Assembly (NCBI GenBank): GCA_009746045.1
Contig: RPFO01000256.1
Coordinates: forward strand, 1-64,000
Origin: Mesostigma viride
Lineage: Eukaryota; Streptophyta; Mesostigmatophyceae; Mesostigmatales; Mesostigmataceae
Direction: 5' to 3'
Length of the DNA: 64,000 bases
Below the pieces are notes generated by a model. It saw nothing but the letters and a program-made list of their open reading frames with translations, ran no database searches and was not told the DNA's origin. Made by a program: the position numbers and the translations under genes. Within the stretch, counting starts at the first letter, position 1; each line of letters opens with the position of its first letter. Shown here piece by piece: positions 59,901 through 64,000 of this stretch.

Positions 59901-62900
59901 CTCCCGCATTACCAACCAAGACACGCATTGACGTGTACCAACCAACGCAAAGAAAGACACACAATGATGCATGACCACATATGCGTGCGGAGGACAAAAT
60001 GTGTGTGAAGCGACAAACAATTTGTTTGCAAGTATTAAAAAAAAGTAAAGTTTTGGGGTGGTCAATTTCACGTGCACTAGGAATCTACTGCAAACAATTA
60101 TGGCAGGCAAGAAAAGGTATTGAAAGTGTGTTGGCCAAGCATAAATAGTAATAATGGGGAAATAACTGTAGGAAAAGCAATACGCAGATAATGCATGCAG
60201 TACTACAATATGAAGGAGTTTGCAGCACCATGGCATGCCGATAGACTAGGTCAAGTCATCGCAATCAAAATACACACATGATCCTATGATCCTTGCCATG
60301 AAACAGCCGTACCTCCATATTCCGCTTTCTCTTGATGTGCGAAACCCGCATCTCCCAGTCATCTGACACATCGTCGGCTCGTGGTGCAGGGTGCACCGCC
60401 ACTGTTGACGGGGCCCTCGGGTGTGCTAGCCGTCCACCGGTCGCCCCGCTAGCAGGGTGTGCGGCTGAGTGCTGCGATTGGAGTGGCCTTGACGCGACGC
60501 CGCTTGTGCCCATAGGCTGCCCATGATTGACAACTGGTCTCATGCTGCCAGCTGCATGTGGAGGTGGGATGGACGCCCCATGGCTCGACACGTGCCCTTG
60601 TTGGGGCCTTGGAGCTTGGGAAGAACCTACGGTGGTTGTTACACATGGGCTTCCACGCCTCACTGGTACGGAACCACTCAGTGCACCGTGCACTGCTGGT
60701 CTGGGAGAGATAGGGACGTAGTTGGGCTTCGCAGTAGTACCGGAGGATGGTGGCAAAGCGCCGGAGAGGGGATGAATGAATTCGTTGGTAAAGACGGACA
60801 CGGCATGTGCTGCGGTGCCTGGCTCGGGTGGCGGCAATGCAATGGGTTGGCGGGCGCCCCCCTCACCGGCGGCCTCTGCCCTCTGGCCCTTGTCTTGGTG
60901 GTTGTGGGAGCCACCAACCAAAGGTGAAGTCCCCTGTTGCACGTGATTCGCATCATCATGACCCGGCATCCCCACACGTCGTCGTTGCGACGGCACCGAT
61001 GCCTGGTTGTGTGGTAAACCAGGATCAGGTGTTTGTGAAGGACCGCCCACAGGGGGAACATCTCGATGGACAGGGGCAGACAGCAGCCTTTCGATCGTGC
61101 TGATTGGCTCGTGGTATTGATGGCGCACCTCTTCGGATGCTAGTGGCGGTGTGCACCGTTTGCCAGCATACAACACCTGCGCAAACACAAGGAGGCACGG
61201 AAGAGTATATGCAAACTCAAAGAAAAATGTAAGGCAGCTACATCGCATAAAAGGTAGACACGGCACTTAGCAACCCGCAAACATCTAGAAAAGTGATACT
61301 TTTATGTATAACAATGAGGCAAAGAGGGTCAATGCTTAATAGCACACTGGAGTTAAGCTACAAATTGGGACGGAGGCCGAGCACGCACAAATGTCATAAT
61401 AACAATTATAATAACAAGACGAAAAGTCATCCCCATGGGTTATTGAGCACTTGCTTGCCTCAGCCCTATCTAAGTATATGCATAGTTGCATCACCCATGC
61501 CCCCACATATTTCTCATTCTAGAGAACCCCATGACACCGCACTTACAAATGCCACATAAGAGACACCCCCAACTGCACATGTGTGCACCCTATACATAGG
61601 CACTTAAATCTTCAACTCTAACATCAAATTCTCATTACATCTTATTCGAATAAAATATTCCACCACCATAACAAGAAGCACAAGCCTCACAACAAATTAA
61701 CCAACCTATAAGATCTTTGTCATACTTGAATAAACCAGCACAAAAAAACACTGCTAAGATTATTTGCATTACAACTTATACAGCAAAAAAGCACTACCGA
61801 GATGCCCCCCCACATGATTGACGTGCACTCCTCAAGGTTTTAACCCACCAATCCAATCAAGTCATCATGCTTGAGCGCAGTGTCAGGTATCCACCCCTTG
61901 TGTTGCAGCTCACCCACGACACGCCGGCCTTCATCAGCCCATAAACCCTGTTGCGATTAGAATACGACAGGCAATGCATAGCATGTGAAAGAAAGTAAAT
62001 AAGTTACAAGGGCACGGTTATGTGCACCTATACAAAGCACAATTGAGGAGAAACGAAGACCTCCACATGGTCTCGCCATCATCACCGCTATTTCTTGACA
62101 GTAATAACTTCTCACAGCTACGATTTTTTGACAAACAACCCAGGAGAGGACTAGCTAGGGCATCCAGTCTTCATTGAATTCTACAAGAACAAGCATGGCT
62201 GCCTGCGTGGTGCTAGCTCGTCAACTCGACAACCGGTTGGTTAGTTGTCGACTAGTCCCTCAGCCGCCTGATCGGGTCCTTTAGTTCATGGTTTGGCATG
62301 TGGGTAGCACGTGCAAGCTTGAAAAAGTAAGGACTGCCACGAGCTATATCCAAGCGCATACCGTCTGTTCCCGCGTGACAGTGATCCCGAGGATCCACGT
62401 CACCCGCCCCACCAGTCTCTGCACCCGGTCCAAGTCGCCGAGGTCTCGCACACGCATGGTGGCCAGCGACGCTGCGCCAACCGGCGATTGCGCCGGCATG
62501 GGCGGCGGTGGCTGCCCTTGGGCGTTCACGGCGGTTCGGTTCGGAGCCGCCCCCTCGAGCGACGGTGGGCTAGGCGCCGCGTTCGCGCCTTCGCCGCCAA
62601 GAGCCGCAACAACGGACTCCGCAATACTTGCCGTTTGGGTGACTCCTTCCCCCAGAGGCCCACCAGAAGGGGGCGGGGCCATCATCCCCCACTTGGGCCG
62701 TGTGCCGCCCAACTCCCTCTGCACCGCGTTGATCATGACTTGCTGCTCGCGTTGCCGCTCATCCAGAGCGAGGGATTGAGTACGAGCTAACGGTGCGGCA
62801 CGGGTTTGTGCGCCATGCACAGCCTCAGCGGCAGATGCCTGGGGACCGGCCGCACCAACCGCACGTGCCTGGGGGCTGGACGCAACAGTGGTAGGTGCAT

Positions 62901-64000
62901 GGGGGCCAGACGCACCGCTTGCAGGTGTCTGAGAACCCACCACAGCTGCCGTGGAAGACGTTCCTTGGGCAGCCGCGACCGCCCCGGCAGCAGTCTGGGG
63001 GGCGCCATCCGCACCTGCCGTGGCGGATACTGGCACGTTCACCACCGGGGAAGCACTGGTGGGCAAAAGGGAAACCCTGGCCTCGCTTCCGCCCGCCACC
63101 GTGGTGGCTCCCGCGCTGAAAAAACCCCCGATCCCCAACACGTCATCATCATCGTCAGATTCCAGCCCATCCGTGGCCCCCTCGGTGGCAGATGCTAGGC
63201 CCACAGCCACGAGCTCAGGGAGTGGCCCCGATGGGACACGTGGCGCTGAGGGGAGGCGGGGGGGGGCCTCCGGGGGGGGAGGTGCATGGATGCGTGCGGT
63301 ACTCGGTGCAGCTGATCCACGTTGTGCTGTCGACGTGGCAGGGGCTGAAGGGGAGCTAGATGGCCGCACTGCCGGGCCCGTAGGTGGGGTAGGTGGTGGC
63401 GCCGAGGGGCCTTGCCTCGGTCGCCCAGGTACGGCAGCAGGGGCATTTCCCGCGCCGACGGCCATCCCTCCTCCATAAACACCTACCCCACGTTGATGCC
63501 CCGCACCATCCAATCTCATGAGCTTATTCTTGTCCTTGAGCGTCCCCGGCGGTCTCCCCCGCTTGCTGCCCTGACCCCCCGAGCCCCTCGCTCCCGCCCC
63601 TGCTCCCCTTCCACCCTCTGCCCTCGCGTCCGCCCCTCCTCCCCCCCCTGCCCTTGCGCCTGCCCCTGCCGGTAGTCCCGCCCCTCCACCTGCACCCCCC
63701 CCGGCTGCCCCACCCCGTTGGGGCGGATGGCTGCCCAGCTCCCGGTCGAGCCGTCCCTGCCACCACGCCACCATCCGATCCACCCGCCGGCTCACCCGAT
63801 CCGCCTTGGGAAGTGCTACCTCATCCCCCTTGCCCGCACCATTCCCCTCTCCCGCAACCCCCCCTTCAGTCATCACCCCCCCTTGGGCAGACGTTCCCTC
63901 ACCATCATCCGCCTTACGGGCTTGACATGTTCCATCCGCACCTACTGCTGCCGTCACTCCCTCCTGGGCGGTCGCTGCCTGGGCAGCCGTTGGGGCAGGG
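56945..64000 (-). CDS. Very long Ala/Gly/Thr-rich AT-hook protein, 5' end beyond window
   Basis: Minus-strand exons, predicted from frame and GT-AG sites: 62362-64000 (open to the edge), 61849-61947, 60313-61176, 56945-59533. They join in frame to at least 1729 residues. The first visible exon has an AT-hook (KRGRPPG) in a Gly/Ala/Pro-rich, poorly ordered region and a later stretch of imperfect ~15-residue repeats (GPQA/SPQA type). The most conserved-looking part spans the junctions: DLGDLDRVQRLVGRV, then TREQT, GLWADEGRRVVGELQHKG, then LASEEVRHQYHEP. The last exon starts with a likely coiled coil (VTRLVNEYNLEITAF ... LLEQIKALD), runs through ~800 acidic Ala/Gly/Asp-rich residues and ends in EEVEID. 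If the 61849 donor were not used, translation would stop two codons later, giving a shorter product. Nuclear DNA binding is inferred from the AT-hook only. Transposon origin is possible. Confidence 0.6.

Overview
This window is nuclear DNA from a eukaryote, most likely a green alga. It has spliced genes with many small GC-rich exons and GT-AG introns, huge tandem arrays, microsatellites and transposon debris. One gene encodes a plant-type alanine:glyoxylate aminotransferase. Another encodes a methyltransferase with a chloroplast/thylakoid-style leader. A repeat-rich prasinophyte such as Cymbomonas is one candidate host, but that is inference only. There are no operons, CRISPR arrays or bacterial features.

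Layout. 1-12072: a very homogeneous 40-bp satellite that runs off the left edge. 12745-23837 (minus): an AGXT2/AGT2-type aminotransferase in eight visible exons; the final exon, about 40 residues, is not between the last visible exon and the satellite. 23838-24614: shared upstream region. 24615-27695 (plus): an RBMX2/Ist3-type splicing factor (RRM, CCCH zinc finger, Arg/Asp-rich tail) in four exons. 28421-29618: a large foldback (inverted-repeat) element. 31153-42898 (plus): a plastid-type SAM-dependent methyltransferase in eight exons, with a 3.3-kb 39-bp minisatellite in its second intron. 43-56.9 kb: gene-poor and full of repeats, with a LINE ORF1-like remnant, a truncated BED-zinc-finger hAT transposase, three copies of a ~190-bp repeat, a duplicated ~495-bp element ending in TTAA, and fragments of the foldback family. 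56945-64000 (minus): a very long Ala/Gly/Thr-rich AT-hook gene that runs off the right edge.

The most unusual signal is in the introns of the first three genes. Many contain diverged, often serial copies of the adjacent exon-intron junction: the last or first ~20-40 exon bases plus the splice site, echoed two to six times at ~50-250-bp spacing. This appears in at least ten introns across three unrelated genes and on both strands. The 39-bp minisatellite sits between such echoes and may itself be an amplified echo. This suggests introns that grow by local duplication of their own boundaries, which would seed decoy or alternative splice sites.

The genes are ordinary housekeeping functions (photorespiratory or mitochondrial aminotransferase, spliceosome component, plastid methyltransferase) and do not form a pathway. 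The aminotransferase and the splicing factor are divergently arranged about 780 bp apart.
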